This document shows, piece by piece, positions 1 to 11,479 of a stretch of DNA of 64,000 nt. The notes under the pieces are model-generated. The model did no database searches, had not been told where the DNA came from, and saw only the letters and a list, made by a program, of their open reading frames with translations. Source of the stretch: Pseudorasbora parva. Its lineage: Eukaryota; Chordata; Actinopteri; Cypriniformes; Gobionidae. The DNA lies in the NCBI RefSeq assembly GCF_024679245.1, contig NC_090184.1, positions 14,594,144-14,658,143 of the forward strand. The letters are read 5' to 3'. The translations under genes and the position numbers were made by a program. How positions within the stretch are numbered: position 1 is the first letter of the stretch; every line of letters starts with the position of its first letter.

Positions 1-22
1 GCATTCCATCTATATACAGCCT

Positions 23-53
<31 letters not shown>

Positions 54-890
54 CCTACATGATCCAATCTCAGATTGTTGGCCCTAGTTCAGCCCAATCA
101 TCTCTTCCATCAGCTCAGTTCATGGCAATCCAATTCCCATTTGTTTGCTTTTTGTCACAGACACATCCATCTCCTTTGTCAAGGAAATTTGGTGTCATTA
201 AATGTGTACATAAATGTTTGTGCAGTAATTTTGAGTAATACGACGTCGTATTCCGATTATGTGCTTCCATGGATGTAGCTTTGTCTCATCATTCAGCAAA
301 ATGGAGCTCTTCCAAGGCTGATTTCATGCTCCAGTACCAGCTGTACCAAACGATTACATGACCAACAAGTCCTGTAGATCCAACAGCATCATAATGTGCC
401 TGTTGTCTATCTAATTTACACAGTTTAATCGTAAATGAGCTGTTAAGCCTTGAGGTTAGAGTTCAAAACACTGATATAATTTCAGCCACTTAGTCAAACC
501 GCAGGATTGGCATAGTTTAGGAGCTGACCTCACAATCGACAAATGTTCTCACATGTTTTATTTGCTTTTATACCTCGGGCCAGATTTACAAACAGCTTGC
601 ACCAGCGCAAACCCTCTCTTGACGTTAAACAACTACTGTCAGGATTTACTGAAGGCAAAATTAGGACTGAAAAGGTGTAGAAAGGGACTTTATTGCATAT
701 GCATTTGTAGGAGTTTGACTTTTAGATGCAAACTTTATGGGAATAGAGTATTTAAATGAATGAGATTTGAACTCGTCAGTTTACTGGTGTTTGCGGATTA
801 TTTACCACACAAAAAAAGCATGTCTTAAACCAGGTGCTATTTTGCGCTGCTTTTGGTAGATTATATTGGTCATTATGGAATGTCTGTATT
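1..890. other. No gene recognised; poly(A) tract and repeat-like tail
   Basis: A poly(A) run lies at about 27-53. From about 575 to 860 the sequence has stretches (gggccagatttacaaacag, tttgcgctgc) that resemble decayed cyprinid DNA-transposon sequence. The short ORFs have no recognisable domain. Confidence 0.3.
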
Positions 891-892
891 CT

Positions 893-1697
893 TTAAAGGG
901 TTACTTCAGTGATTCAGCATTCAATTTTGTATTTAAACAGGGTCATTATGTAGTAGAAGTGTAAAATTATTTTTGAGTTTGGTGCCTTTTAAACTGAGAA
1001 AAGACAGAACATTTATTTTTGCCTCATGGGGATGAAAGACAACTCCCAGAATGCACTTGCTTCACTGCCCTACGAGGCCACTCCCAAGCCACGGCTACTG
1101 GATTAAAGGATCACTTTCCCACCACGTTCATTTTCATAAAACCAGTTCAGTTAGAGAACAGACACTACAATTAAAAACTGAACGTGTCTGTTCAATATAA
1201 TGTGAGTGAGCCAAGCGAGAGTCATGGCACAGTCGCTGCAGGAGTCAGTAAAGATTCAAATGGTAATGAATCAGTGTATTGATTCATGATTCGGATCGTC
1301 AGTGTCACGTGATTTCAGCAGTTTGACACGAGATCCAAATCATGAATCAATAAGCTGATTCATGACCGTTTGAATCTTTATTTGAGGTTTGAAACCAAAC
1401 GTGGAAGAGAAGACAATGCTGAATAAAGTTGAAGTTTTTGCTATTTTTGGACCAAAATGTATTTTCGATGCTTCAAGAGATTCTAATGAACTAACTGATG
1501 TCACATATGGACTACTTTGATGATGTTTTTATTCCCTTTCTGGACATGGCCAGTATAGTGTGCCTACACTTAGATACGCTGTCGGACTAAACTTAAACTG
1601 TGTTCCGAAGATGAACGGAGGTCTTACGGGTGTGGAACGACATTAGGTTGAGTCATTAATGACATACATTTCATTTTTGGGTGAACTAACCCTTTAA
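893..1697. mobile_element. TTAA-flanked MITE (AAAGGGATAGTTCACC-type ends)
   Basis: It starts TTAAAGGGTTACTTC and ends GGTGAACTAACCCTTTAA, with TTAA at both edges. The centre has an imperfect inverted repeat around GATTCATGATTCGGATC (about 1255-1375). TTAA targets are typical of Kolobok and piggyBac families, and these termini are abundant in cyprinid genomes. No transposase is visible. Confidence 0.6.
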
Positions 1698-2095
1698 TCT
1701 ATTACAGGCCTCTACAAGAATGGCTTGAACAAATGCTAGATAGTTTGTTCCTAAGAGGCGTATGATAACTGAAAGCAAATGTTTAAGAATTATATTTGTA
1801 CATATGTTATCAGCAAGACCGTCAGAGTTCACATAATAAAATCTGTTTTCATTTACTGCCTTCGTGCCGATCCAAACCTGCATGGCTTTCATTGTACTGT
1901 GGATCACAAAAGAAGATATTTTGGAATAAGATTTTGAAAGATGCTCATGCGATATAGTGTTGTTTTGAACTCTTTGACTTTCATTGTACAAACCAAAACC
2001 ACTGGAATATTTCCCCCAAAAAAGAGAAAGTCGTTTGGAACGAGGGTAAGGAAATGATAACATAATTTACATTTTGGGGTGAACTATCCCTTTAA
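1698..2095. mobile_element. Partial TTAA MITE (right part)
   Basis: Ends GGGGTGAACTATCCCTTTAA, the same terminus as the neighbouring element. No matching left end is visible, so it is probably truncated. The 125-codon minus-strand ORF inside it is repeat-derived. Confidence 0.5.
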
Positions 2096-2490
2096 GTTTG
2101 TTCTGAACAAATATTTCTAAAAGAAGTTCTTGGTAATCCTAGTCCAAGCCTGTCAAATGCCATTTAATATTTTGGTAGAGCTGACAGAAAGCTGTTTCAA
2201 CATCGGTAGCTGAATGACAAAAGTTTGAACAGATATTTCCACTCGGCCCATCTGCCAATCCAGTATCTATGGTAATTACTTCATTTCTACTACATCATAG
2301 CATATCAGGGCCACAGAGCTACCCTTTGACTTCGGGTGCTTATCCTACAGAGGCATTCTGCATTTTTTCCGAATGAGCCTTAACTGATTTGAAATACTAT
2401 ATGAGACATTCAAGACAGGCAAAACTTTAAAAACAGACTGAAAGCCGACCAGACCAGAACATCGAAGTTCGCACCTGCTTATTTTTAGCT

Positions 2491-2740
2491 TTGCAAAGTA
2501 CAAAAACAACCTTGCTGGTACATGTTTCGATGGACATGGCATGGAAAATGTTCACTCTAAAATCACTCCATGATTTTAGACTGAACATCGAGCACTCGGT
2601 CATTCGCCATGCAACATTGATCGCACACTCGTCGAAACTTGTACCGACAAGGTTGTTTTGTGTACTTTGCAAAATAACTTTGCTGGTGCATGTTTTGATG
2701 AGCATGCGATCAATGTTGCATGGCGAATGACTCGAGAGTG
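2491..2740. repeat. Double inverted repeat
   Basis: Segments 2491-2532 and 2630-2672 are near-perfect inverted copies (GCAAAGTACA...CCTTG). Segments 2593-2628 and 2701-2740 (CATTCGCCATGCAACATTGATCG) are a second, interleaved inverted pair. Confidence 0.7.
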
Positions 2741-2760
2741 ATCTGAATCGATCTAACATC

Positions 2761-3450
2761 CTACCATGGGGCAGTGTTTACCAACTTTTTGTTGTCTTGT
2801 GAACCCTCCTGCCACATCAGAAAGGCTCAAATATAAGTTTTTAAGCGAATCATATTTAATATTGTACGATTTTCAAAAGCTACGGCCAGTATTAGCCATC
2901 TAACATATAAGTAATACAGACATTTGGCGAGCTCCAGCAATAAAATCTAGGTCAGTGTGAACGAGGCTTCATCACCTCATAAACGGGCTTTAATCCACAC
3001 AGCTGCTGGCCACCGACTCAAAAATCACACTGTATCATAACCATAATAAAATGTGCCAAAGCGGTCCGTGAGACAGGAGCAGCTGCTCCTCTGCACTTTT
3101 GATGTGAAAACTTGACTCTTGCCTCTTATTGAAATTTTGGAAATGCTGAGAAATTGACTTTATTACACAGCTGTTTTGGCTGAATGAGAGAAAGAGGAGC
3201 ACAGCTTAGGAAAGAACCGAAAGATCAGCCGCAACCCGCTATGCAAATCATGTCACCAAAGATCGAATTAAGATCTGAGCCAATAAAAGCTTAAACTAAT
3301 TTTGGTGAGTTTATTTGCAATCCCACTGGAGATTTAGTACCGCTCGCAAGCACAGAGATCTGTGCTTTAGATTCTAAACAAGATTCACCACAAAATGTAA
3401 ACCAAAACCAGATATATTTTTATATTTTTACTTTTTATAGTAAAAATATT
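2761..3450. other. No gene recognised
   Basis: AT-rich sequence with no usable ORF or clear repeat boundary. Confidence 0.3.
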
Positions 3451-3890
3451 GGTAACAATTTACAATACGGGTGCACTATGCATTAATTCATGCTTAACCA
3501 ATGCACAGATAATCATGAGTTAATGTATCACTAATGGTGAACTAACCCATTTATTAATGTTTACTGCATCGGCAACTAATGAAGATTCTACATGATTAAT
3601 AGATTAAGTTATTATTAAATTGTTGTTAGTTAAATGTGCCATAATGTATTAAATAACATATTATATTAACTAATAATGTAAATTAACGTGTTAATTACCA
3701 CAACGGGTCAAAGCCATGCATTTCAACTTCCAGTTGTCTGCTTTAATCAATCATTAGCTAATGATTTATAAAGGTATCATTATATTATGACTTTACTTAT
3801 TGGGGTACATGACTATTAACTAACTTAAGTAATATGTAACTGTGGTTATGAGTTTTGAATTCATTTCTGAATTAGTTAGTAGTTAATAGG
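3451..3890. mobile_element. Degenerate GGTAACA-type AT-rich MITE
   Basis: Starts like GGTAACAATTTACAATACGG and is built of TTAGTTAA/ATTAATG motifs in both orientations, resembling the better-preserved elements at 12331 and 17583. The right edge is unclear. Confidence 0.4.
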
Positions 3891-3918
3891 AAGGATCAAT
3901 CTTGAAGCATCAATAATT

Positions 3919-4704
3919 TTAAAGTGATAGTTCACACAAAATGTGATGTTTTATCTGCTTATCCCCAGGGCATCCAAGATGTAGGTGTATTTGTTTCTTC
4001 ATTAGAACACAAATGAAGATTTTTAACTCTAACCGTTGCTCGTATAATGCATGTCAATGGGGTACATTTCTATGAGAGTAAAAAAACACACAGACATACG
4101 AATCCATATTAAACCCTGTGGCTCGAGGCGACACATTGATGTCTTAAGACACAAAAAAAAATAAGTTTGTGTGAGAAACCGAACAGTATTTCTATACTTT
4201 TTTACCTCTAATCAACACTATGTACATCAGCCGTTCTCGCGCCATCACTTCCAGGAAGTGAGGTCAAATTACATGGTATGATGTAGAGAATCACGCAAGA
4301 GATCACTTCCACCACTTGTATCCCATTGAGATACGCCGTATCTTGACCTCACTTGCCAGAAGTGATGCTGCGGTCACGTTTTTTGTACATAGTGTTGTAT
4401 TCAAGGTAAAAAAAAAAAATTATAAATAGTGTTCGGTTTTTTACACAAAACGATCTTTTAGAGTCTTAAGACATCGATGTACCATCACGAGCCAGAGGGT
4501 TTAATATGGATCCGTATATCCGTGTTTTTTACTCTCATAGTGGCTCTCATAGAAGTACACCCCACTGACATACAAGAGCAACGGTTGGAGTTAAAAATTG
4601 TCATTTGTGTTCTACTGAAGTAACAAATACAACTAGATCTTGGATGCCCTGAGGGTAAACAGATAAACATTACATTTACATTTTTGGGTAAACTATCCCT
4701 TTAC
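3919..4704. mobile_element. Long fold-back MITE
   Basis: The two halves are inverted copies: AAAGTGATAGTTCAC plus GGGCATCCAAGATGTAGGTG on the left, and the complementary order ending GGTAAACTATCCCTTTA on the right. The arms are about 300 bp, separated by a short asymmetric centre near 4230-4370. It shares its ends and the CATCC(A/G)AGAT block with the fold-back at 51064-51625. Confidence 0.75.
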
Positions 4705-4839
4705 TAGTGATGTTGTAACTCTTAGAAAATATTAACACAAAGTGGTTAATTTTTTGAAGTAAATATTTGTAAGTTATTGGTCATTAAAATGAATCATATG
4801 TTTTTAAGTAAATAGGTTATATAATGGGTTTGTGTGACT

Positions 4840-4946
4840 GTGGCAAGCTGCGAGGCGAGGGACCGTAAGACAAGATCAATCCGTAAGACTCATTATCACT
4901 CGCCACCGGCCCGCTCTTACGGTCGCTCGCCTCGCTGCTTGCTACA
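4840..4946. repeat. GC-rich hairpin
   Basis: GTGGCAAGCTGCGAGGCGAG...GACCGTAAGA pairs with TCTTACGGTC...CTCGCCTCGCTGCTTGCTAC. The compact palindrome is much richer in GC than its surroundings. It is probably a remnant of a repetitive element. Confidence 0.55.
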
Positions 4947-5019
4947 GTGACGTTATTATTAATAATTATTATCACTATTATTAATAGTAGTAGTATTAGT
5001 ACTAGTAGTAGTTGTAAGT

Positions 5020-5901
5020 GGGTGACCCTGAAAAGTCGAAGATTCGATGCATCGATATGCGGAGCCTGATTCGACCACCGATCTCACGGTCGAATCTTCG
5101 CGGGTGTTATGAAACGAAGATCATACCATTTTGGCAATATGGGGGTGCTCAATATTTTAAAGACGTGTCGCAGCGCTGAGCATCGGTGTAAGGGCGCTGA
5201 GCTTTGCACCGCGCCGTTAAAATTAGAACACGTTGAATGAGTGTACACACATTACACTCGGTGGAAGCATTCAGCGCCTGTCCGCAGCCACTCAGGAAGT
5301 TGTTTAAAATCCTCCCGCACCACAGAATGCTTTCGTGCAGCTCATCTGTCAGTCAATTCAAAATTTAGCTCGCGTGTATATAATGTGCGCGTCAGGTGGC
5401 GGTGTGAGTGAGATCCTGAGGCGCGGGGCTGAGCTTCGCGTCCTTCACCCCCTTTAGGCACAAGCGGCTTAAGAATGTGCATGTAAACGCACTCAAAGTG
5501 TTCTTTTCCTCTCTATACAGTTTTTTTTTTTTTTAGGTTTATTTATCAAAATGTTCTTTTATGTATTTGTGTGATGTTCTGTATTTCGATCACGGCTTTA
5601 ACATGTTATGAGAAAACGGTTTATGAATGTTTATCCACCACATTACCTTTTAGGCTATTTAAACCTAAATAAGAAAGCCATTGTCAGTTCGTCTATCAGT
5701 TGGCTGGCAGTTTTTGGTCGCTTTATTAAAAGTGTTTGCTGTGTGCACTTGCAGTGTGTAAAGGAAAATAAAAATAGTTTTACCCTTCTGCTGACAAGTG
5801 TCGTGCCCCTCCCAACCATAGACCTCCCAACCCATTCACACACACATAGATGATTCGACTATCAGTCGACCATAGAGAGATTTGACAATTCTGATTCGAT
5901 T
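5020..5901. mobile_element. Left part of a DNA-transposon-like repeat interrupted at 5910
   Basis: GTCGAAGATTCGA-type motifs at 5035-5100 recur in inverted form near 5850-5900. Sequence resembling its right end (GGACAGCCCTAGTTG) resumes after the inserted element, at about 7642-7666. A segment at about 5330-5450 resembles part of the hAT insertion's internal inverted repeat. Confidence 0.4.
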
Positions 5902-6822
5902 GTCTAAATCAGGGGTCTTCAACTAAAATAGCTTGGGGTCCAGAAAAAAAACCTTCTCACCGGCCGAGGTCCGGACAGTTATATACCTAAAAACATGAAT
6001 CGATGTCTTTTTGCCAGACTAAAGAAATTAGTGTAGATTAAAATGTCTTTATTGAACAAAATATATGTTCTCATATAGATAAAGTATGTCTTTTCATTTT
6101 TTTAAAGCAAACATAGGTAATCCTTCAAAAAATGTATTTAATTTTGAGGTTATTCTGTTTGCATTGGTACAAAATATCTAATTCAACCAGTAGCCATGTC
6201 TGACAAAAATATGATGAATGAAAAAAATGCCTTCATCTCTAAATCTGCACTGAAAATACATTCATTTCAACATTACTAGCAACTAAAGTGCTTTTTCTGC
6301 TGAACTGAGATAAACAGTAACAATCAATGAACACAAACCCTCCTGGTTAAAAAACAAAACAGAAATCTCATAACATAATGTTATGTTCATTCACATGTAT
6401 AGCCTACATTTAGTTAGGTAGAGACTATCTTCAGCACTGCTCTCTCTGTGCTTCAAATTGCACTGGTAAAAAATCATTAGCAATATCATCCAGAAACACA
6501 AACAGGCAAAAATAAGGTGCCACCAGTGTTGGAAAAATGAAAAAGTCCACAAAATATTTTATCTCTTTATTTCAACTGTTCCTTTAAATCCAGAAAAACG
6601 TAAATAACCTCTCAAAAGGCTGAGCTGAGTTGAACGTAAAGATGGAATGGAAGCATAAACATTCCTTGTTCCAAAAAAAATAAATAATAATAATAATAAA
6701 AAAGTGAATATAGCTACATTGTCTGAACTTCAGTGCATGTGAGAAATTGGCTCATTTATTTTCTGCGCCCTTACCTCAGACTGCTGAGGATAAAGGGGTC
6801 TTTAAAATGTGTATGGCTGAAT

Positions 6823-7075
6823 CAGAAATCGCCCCTATACCCTAAATAGGGCATTATTTGAGGGGACAGCCATTTGTAGTGGCGTCCGAAACCACAGTGG
6901 ACATGTTTGAGTGTACTCACATGTTGCACCGCAATAAGAGTGTACAGCCGATGTACACACAACAGCTGTCCGACTTCACGCACTCGTTTTCATTCACTCC
7001 TTCAAGTGAACTGTAATAGTGGACTAACGTAGGGAATAGTGGATGAGGGTTAAGGGGCCAATTTCTGATTCAGCC
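6823..7075. mobile_element. Nested MITE in the hAT-type element
   Basis: Inverted ends GGCTGAATCAGAAATCG and CAATTTCTGATTCAGCC enclose about 250 bp with no coding capacity. A truncated relative with the shared core AAATCGCCC...TAGGGCATTATTT lies at about 52530-52625. Confidence 0.65.
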
Positions 7076-7144
7076 TCTGTTTTGCGCGCCGCTTTCTTCA
7101 GTCTCTTCACTGCGCGCCTAAACATATAGTGAGCATAGTAACGT

Positions 7145-7440
7145 AGCCGCACACCGGACTGAAGCTCATGGGCGCGTCTCAGGATCTCACACTGGACGCT
7201 CACATACGCGCAAGCTCAGTTTTGAATCGACTTCTGACAGAAGAGCTGCACGATGTATTACATTTATATTATATTTCCCTCAAATCCTCCATGTACATAC
7301 TGATTTCACCCTGTGCTACAAGAGATACACTCATCGTGAAGTTCTTCTGTCAGGAGTCGATTCAAAACTGAGCTCGCGCGTAATGTGTGCGTCCGCTGTG
7401 AGATCCTGAGACGCGCCCATGAGCTTCAGTCCGGTGTGCG
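7145..7440. repeat. Inverted repeat with about 105-bp arms
   Basis: CGCACACCGGACTGAAGCTC at 7149 is mirrored by GAGCTTCAGTCCGGTGTGCG ending near 7440. The arms also share GATCTCAC/GTGAGATC and TCAGTTTTGAATCGA/TCGATTCAAAACTGA. Confidence 0.75.
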
Positions 7441-7669
7441 ACCCCTTTAACTGTCAACGCAACCGTGGCAACATAGGAAAAACGGTTCTACTGAGCTGCC
7501 TGATATAAATGTGATTATTTATTTATTTATTTTAAATCGCATTAGGCATTTAGTTATTTCAGTGTGTCAAAAGGCTTCGCGGTCCGGATGGATGCATCTC
7601 GTGGTCCGGATCAGGACCGGAGTCCGACCCCTGGTCTAAATCCTTAGTCAAGGACAGCCCTAGTTGTAA

Positions 7670-8100
7670 GTAGTATTAAATGTTACAAAACATGATCATT
7701 GTCCAGTTGTGTTACAAATTTCATTATAATTTTATGAATTATCAAAAATGATTACTTTCAAATGGTGGCTAAATGGCTATTATTAAACAATAGTCAGCAT
7801 CATTTCAATTATATAGATGCTTTGGTGGCAAACTGGACAATGTTGACTTTGATGCTATTTTGTATTGGGTTAAAAACCTTGAAAAGTCTGAAAATTCTTT
7901 GGATTCTCAAGTCAATATTTTAGATTAAATTATGTTTAGATTTTTGTTCTAGAAATCAAGACAAAGAGATGTATAAAGCCTTTAAGGCTTCTGTCTTGAA
8001 ATGTATTAAGTGCTCAAATTTAGTAAAGCCAGCAGATAGATCATAATGTTTTCTAATAATAGTCTTTATTAATTACCCATAACAATGGTTTAATTAATGT
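7670..8100. other. No gene recognised
   Basis: AT-rich sequence with no convincing ORF or repeat boundary. Confidence 0.3.
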
Positions 8101-8760
8101 GATGGATTCCTTAACATCTCATGAGATATTGTATAGCTTTTTCTTTTACTCTTTTTTTTCAAAGCTGTTTTGCAATGACCAGCGATTAGTGAGGTGCCTG
8201 TGATAATACAAAGTGGCCTTGTCTACATCTGCGCACCAACATATTGAGGACATTTTGAAAAATTGGTGGAATTTCCTTTAAACTGTCAAAAGTCCTTTTG
8301 AGGCTAGAAAAAGAGCTCTATTTGTTGCAACTGAACCATGGGAAACATTTACTCCACTGCCCCCACTCCCATCGCCTGCTGTATACGTGACAGCCTTGCA
8401 AAGCATTTTAAGGTGTTGATATGGGTATGGGGCCATACCTAGATCTCTTCTTTGGAAAGAAAACCTCTCCAGGTAGACTATTACACTCTCAGATCTGAGG
8501 GTTTGACTGTTGCGGCCGCCTGAGTTATTATTCTCCTGCTGTTTGAAAGCCGTCTCCAATTTTCCCTGCACGAGGAGAACTCTGATCTCAGCAAGACATC
8601 CAAAACAAGCGAAACCACATCTTTCTGACACTCAGCAAATCATTTTTCAACAACCTGAACCATTATCCTTTTAACCCCGTGACATCCCTCGTTTTTTATT
8701 CTCTAGCTGTTCGCTTGAATATCCCAATTTTCAAGCTCCTGTGATATTTTGCATGTAATG
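8100..8760. other. Apparently unique block, possible conserved non-coding element
   Basis: Base composition is more balanced than nearby and there are no MITE ends. A 117-codon minus-strand ORF (8278-8631) crosses it but has no recognisable domain, signal or splice context, so I do not call it a gene. Confidence 0.25.
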
Positions 8761-9354
8761 AGCTTTAATGGATCTAATGAGATCTCCAGTTCAGTCGTCC
8801 ACTACTTGTAGAGTTCACCGAGTTCAGTATCTTCTTTTTTTTTTTTCTTATAGCATATCATTTTATCTCGACTTCACTGTGCAGCATAGGGCATGGTTAA
8901 AAAGATTTATCCCAATTCAAGTAGCATCCAAGAAAGTGGTATGCAAATATGGAATTATTATTATATTATTAAAGTACTCTATCAACATAATGCTCTCATA
9001 ATCTTTAAATCTTTAAAATCTTTTAAATTGAATAACTATACTGATATACTGTAAAATAAATATCTCTCTTACTGGTGTACACTGTTGATATTGACTCTAT
9101 TGCTTTAGTTTGATTAGTTTAATATTTTTCTACAAATGTGTTTTTGCTGGCGCCAAGGTGACCCCATACTTTTATAAATAAAGCTCTCAAAAGAGTTTCT
9201 TAGCGATGCCATAGAACCACCATGTTGGGTTCCTCAAATAACCTTTCAGTGAAAAGTTCTTAAAAGAGGAAGTGCAAAGAAGATTTTAATATTATGTAGA
9301 AACTTTCCCAACTACCTTTATTTTTTAAAGTACAAGCAGAAGTAATCTTATTAC

Positions 9355-9357
<3 letters not shown>

Positions 9358-9430
<73 letters not shown>
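9358..9430. repeat. (TA)n microsatellite
   Basis: Pure TA/AT dinucleotide run of about 72 bp. The Tyr/Ile-repeat peptide read through it is an artefact. Confidence 0.95.
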
Positions 9431-9435
<5 letters not shown>

Positions 9436-9548
9436 AATTACCTGATTTTATCAATAAATAATATCATTTAAGCACATTCTTCACATTTTTTCAACTAAAA
9501 TTCAAAATAACAATCCAAGGTGTTTGTTTGTTTGTTTGTTTGTTTCTT

Positions 9549-10316
9549 TAGACAAAAATAAATTACGTTTTTGGAGGAAAACATGCCAGGATTTTTCTCT
9601 ACATAATGGACTTTGATGGCAACCAACAGTTGAAGGTCCAAATCAATGCAGTTTCAAAGGGCTTCAGAGGCTCTGCACGATCCCAGATGAGGAATAGAGT
9701 CTTATCTAGCAAAACGTTCAGACATTTTCAAGAAAAAATTATATACTTTTTAACCTCAACTGCTCATCTTGCACCGCTCTGTGACCTGCCAAGGGTTCCG
9801 TAATCACATCGAAAAGGTCATGCTTAGACGTAGGCAGAAGTACTGCCCCAAGCGAACAAAACTAATACAACTTCAAAATCTTCCGACATCATTGTTTTAC
9901 CTTTTTATTGCAAAAGGATGTTTGTATTAGTGTTCGCATGTACACTTTGTAAACACAGGGAATTTTTTACCACCTACATCTAGCGTGACATTTTCGACGT
10001 GATTACGCTACCCATGACACGTCACAAGATGAGCAGTTTAGGTTAAAAAGTATATACATCTCTTTTTTTTTCTTTTTTTTTGCTAGATAAGACCCTATTG
10101 CTCAGCTGGGATCGCACAGAGCCTCTGAAGCCCTTTGAAACCGCATTGATTTGGACCTTCAACCCGTTGGTTACCATAGAAGTGCATTATGTGGAGAAAA
10201 AACAAACAAAAAATTCCTCATTTATTTTCAACTAAAGAAAGACATGAATATCTTGGATGAGATGGGGTGAGTAAATTATCAGGAAAGTTTCATTTTGAAG
10301 TGAACTAATCCTTTAA
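9549..10316. mobile_element. Fold-back MITE with TTAA right end
   Basis: The left arm (about 9606-9790) with GGTCCAAATCAATGCAGTTTC is mirrored by GAAACCGCATTGATTTGGACC near 10138. CTCATCTTG is likewise mirrored by CAAGATGAG. The right end is GAAGTGAACTAATCCTTTAA; the left terminus is decayed. There is no transposase. Confidence 0.65.
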
Positions 10317-10424
10317 TTCAGCTCAGAATATCTGACAGTGGGTGTCTCTGCTGACCTCTTGTGGAAATAATAATAATAATATAACATGATATTTCATGAA
10401 TTTTGCATCTAGATGGCCTTATGG

Positions 10425-10925
10425 AGCAAAGGAGCTATTCCGCTAGGTCTAGTCTTAGCCTCAGACGTCGTGCCCAAGGACCATTGGCTGAACGTCTGAT
10501 GCACAGTTTCGAAGTTGTCATCTTTGTGAGATGAGTGTGTCGCATTCTTCTTTAACAGTCCGCCTGTAAACAAATGCCGTAATGCCAAACTCCTTCGTGG
10601 AAGAACGCTGTGTCAATGAGTGCTAACTACGATCGACTAAACGCTGGATTTTCTATATGTGAAGTTCTCGGCTCCATTGTTGCAGTAAACTTGCACAACG
10701 TTCTTAAATGAATCATTTTTAGATGCATGCTGGTCTGTTATTGCAGAGACATTGACTTTACATTTTCACACCCCTGAACAAAACAAACTGTGATCGGTTG
10801 TGATTTAGGTCAGTCAAGTCTCCTCTTGGGCGGTCCTTGACCAATGAAACCTGTGGTAGAGTCCAGACCTTCTGTCTGGCCGTCAGTCTGAAGGTCCGGC
10901 TGTGCGAGACTATGCTGGGTCCTAA
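10425..10925. mobile_element. Possible MITE
   Basis: Partly mirrored ends (GTCTAGTCTTAGCCTCAGACG versus GTCAGTCTGAAGG...GCGAGACTATG) enclose non-coding sequence. The symmetry is weak and the boundaries are approximate. Confidence 0.3.
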
Positions 10926-11136
10926 AGTTAGTTCTTGAGTTTGTCTCTTCAGAATGTATTCAGACACATATGTAGATATTAGAAAAATATTTTATGGTAA
11001 AGCTTAGTTTTAATTTTGAGCATTTCATTTTGAGGGGTTCTATGTATACTGCACTCCATTCATTCATAAGAGGGTCAAATTGACCTGCGAGCGACTGATT
11101 TTTCATCTCAACCACAAAAGCCATGGATCCAGTCAA

Positions 11137-11138
<2 letters not shown>

Positions 11139-11168
<30 letters not shown>

Positions 11169-11477
11169 GTGTGTGGGCATGTTTTTGTGACATATGAGGA
11201 CACAAATGTGTATAATAACATAGGTATGACATTGGTATTAAAAGGAGAGGGTGAAATATGAGGACATTGGCCATGTCCCCACTTTTCAAAATGCTTATAA
11301 ATCATACAGGATGAATTTTTTGTTTGTTTTTTAAAGTAAAAAATGCTGAATCTTTCCTGTGATGGGTAAGGGCAGTGTAAGGGGATAGACAATACGGTTT
11401 GTACGGTATAAAAACCATTATGCCTATGGAATGTCCCCATATGTCACAAAAACAAACGTGTGAGTGTGTGTGTGTGT
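11139..11477. repeat. Fold-back unit flanked by (TG)n
   Basis: A TG run (11139-11176) is followed by GTTTTTGTGACATATG (about 11180). Its inverse CATATGTCACAAAAAC ends near 11455, and a second short TG run follows at 11458-11477. Short minus-strand ORFs with His/Thr runs are microsatellite artefacts. Confidence 0.6.
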
Positions 11478-11479
11478 AG

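Larger units (their letters stand above)
5910..7633. mobile_element. Non-autonomous hAT-type element with perfect 8-bp TSD
   Basis: It begins CAGGGGTC and ends GACCCCTG, flanked on both sides by GTCTAAAT (5902-5909 and 7634-7641). Eight-bp duplications and CAGGGG ends are hallmarks of hAT elements. The ends also share CGGTCC/GGTCCGGA motifs. No transposase domain can be read. It carries a nested MITE at 6823-7075 and an inverted repeat at 7145-7440. Confidence 0.75.

Noticed and set aside
8278..8631. 117-codon minus-strand ORF as a gene
   Set aside because: No domain, no supporting neighbours or splice sites. Kept only as a possible conserved block.
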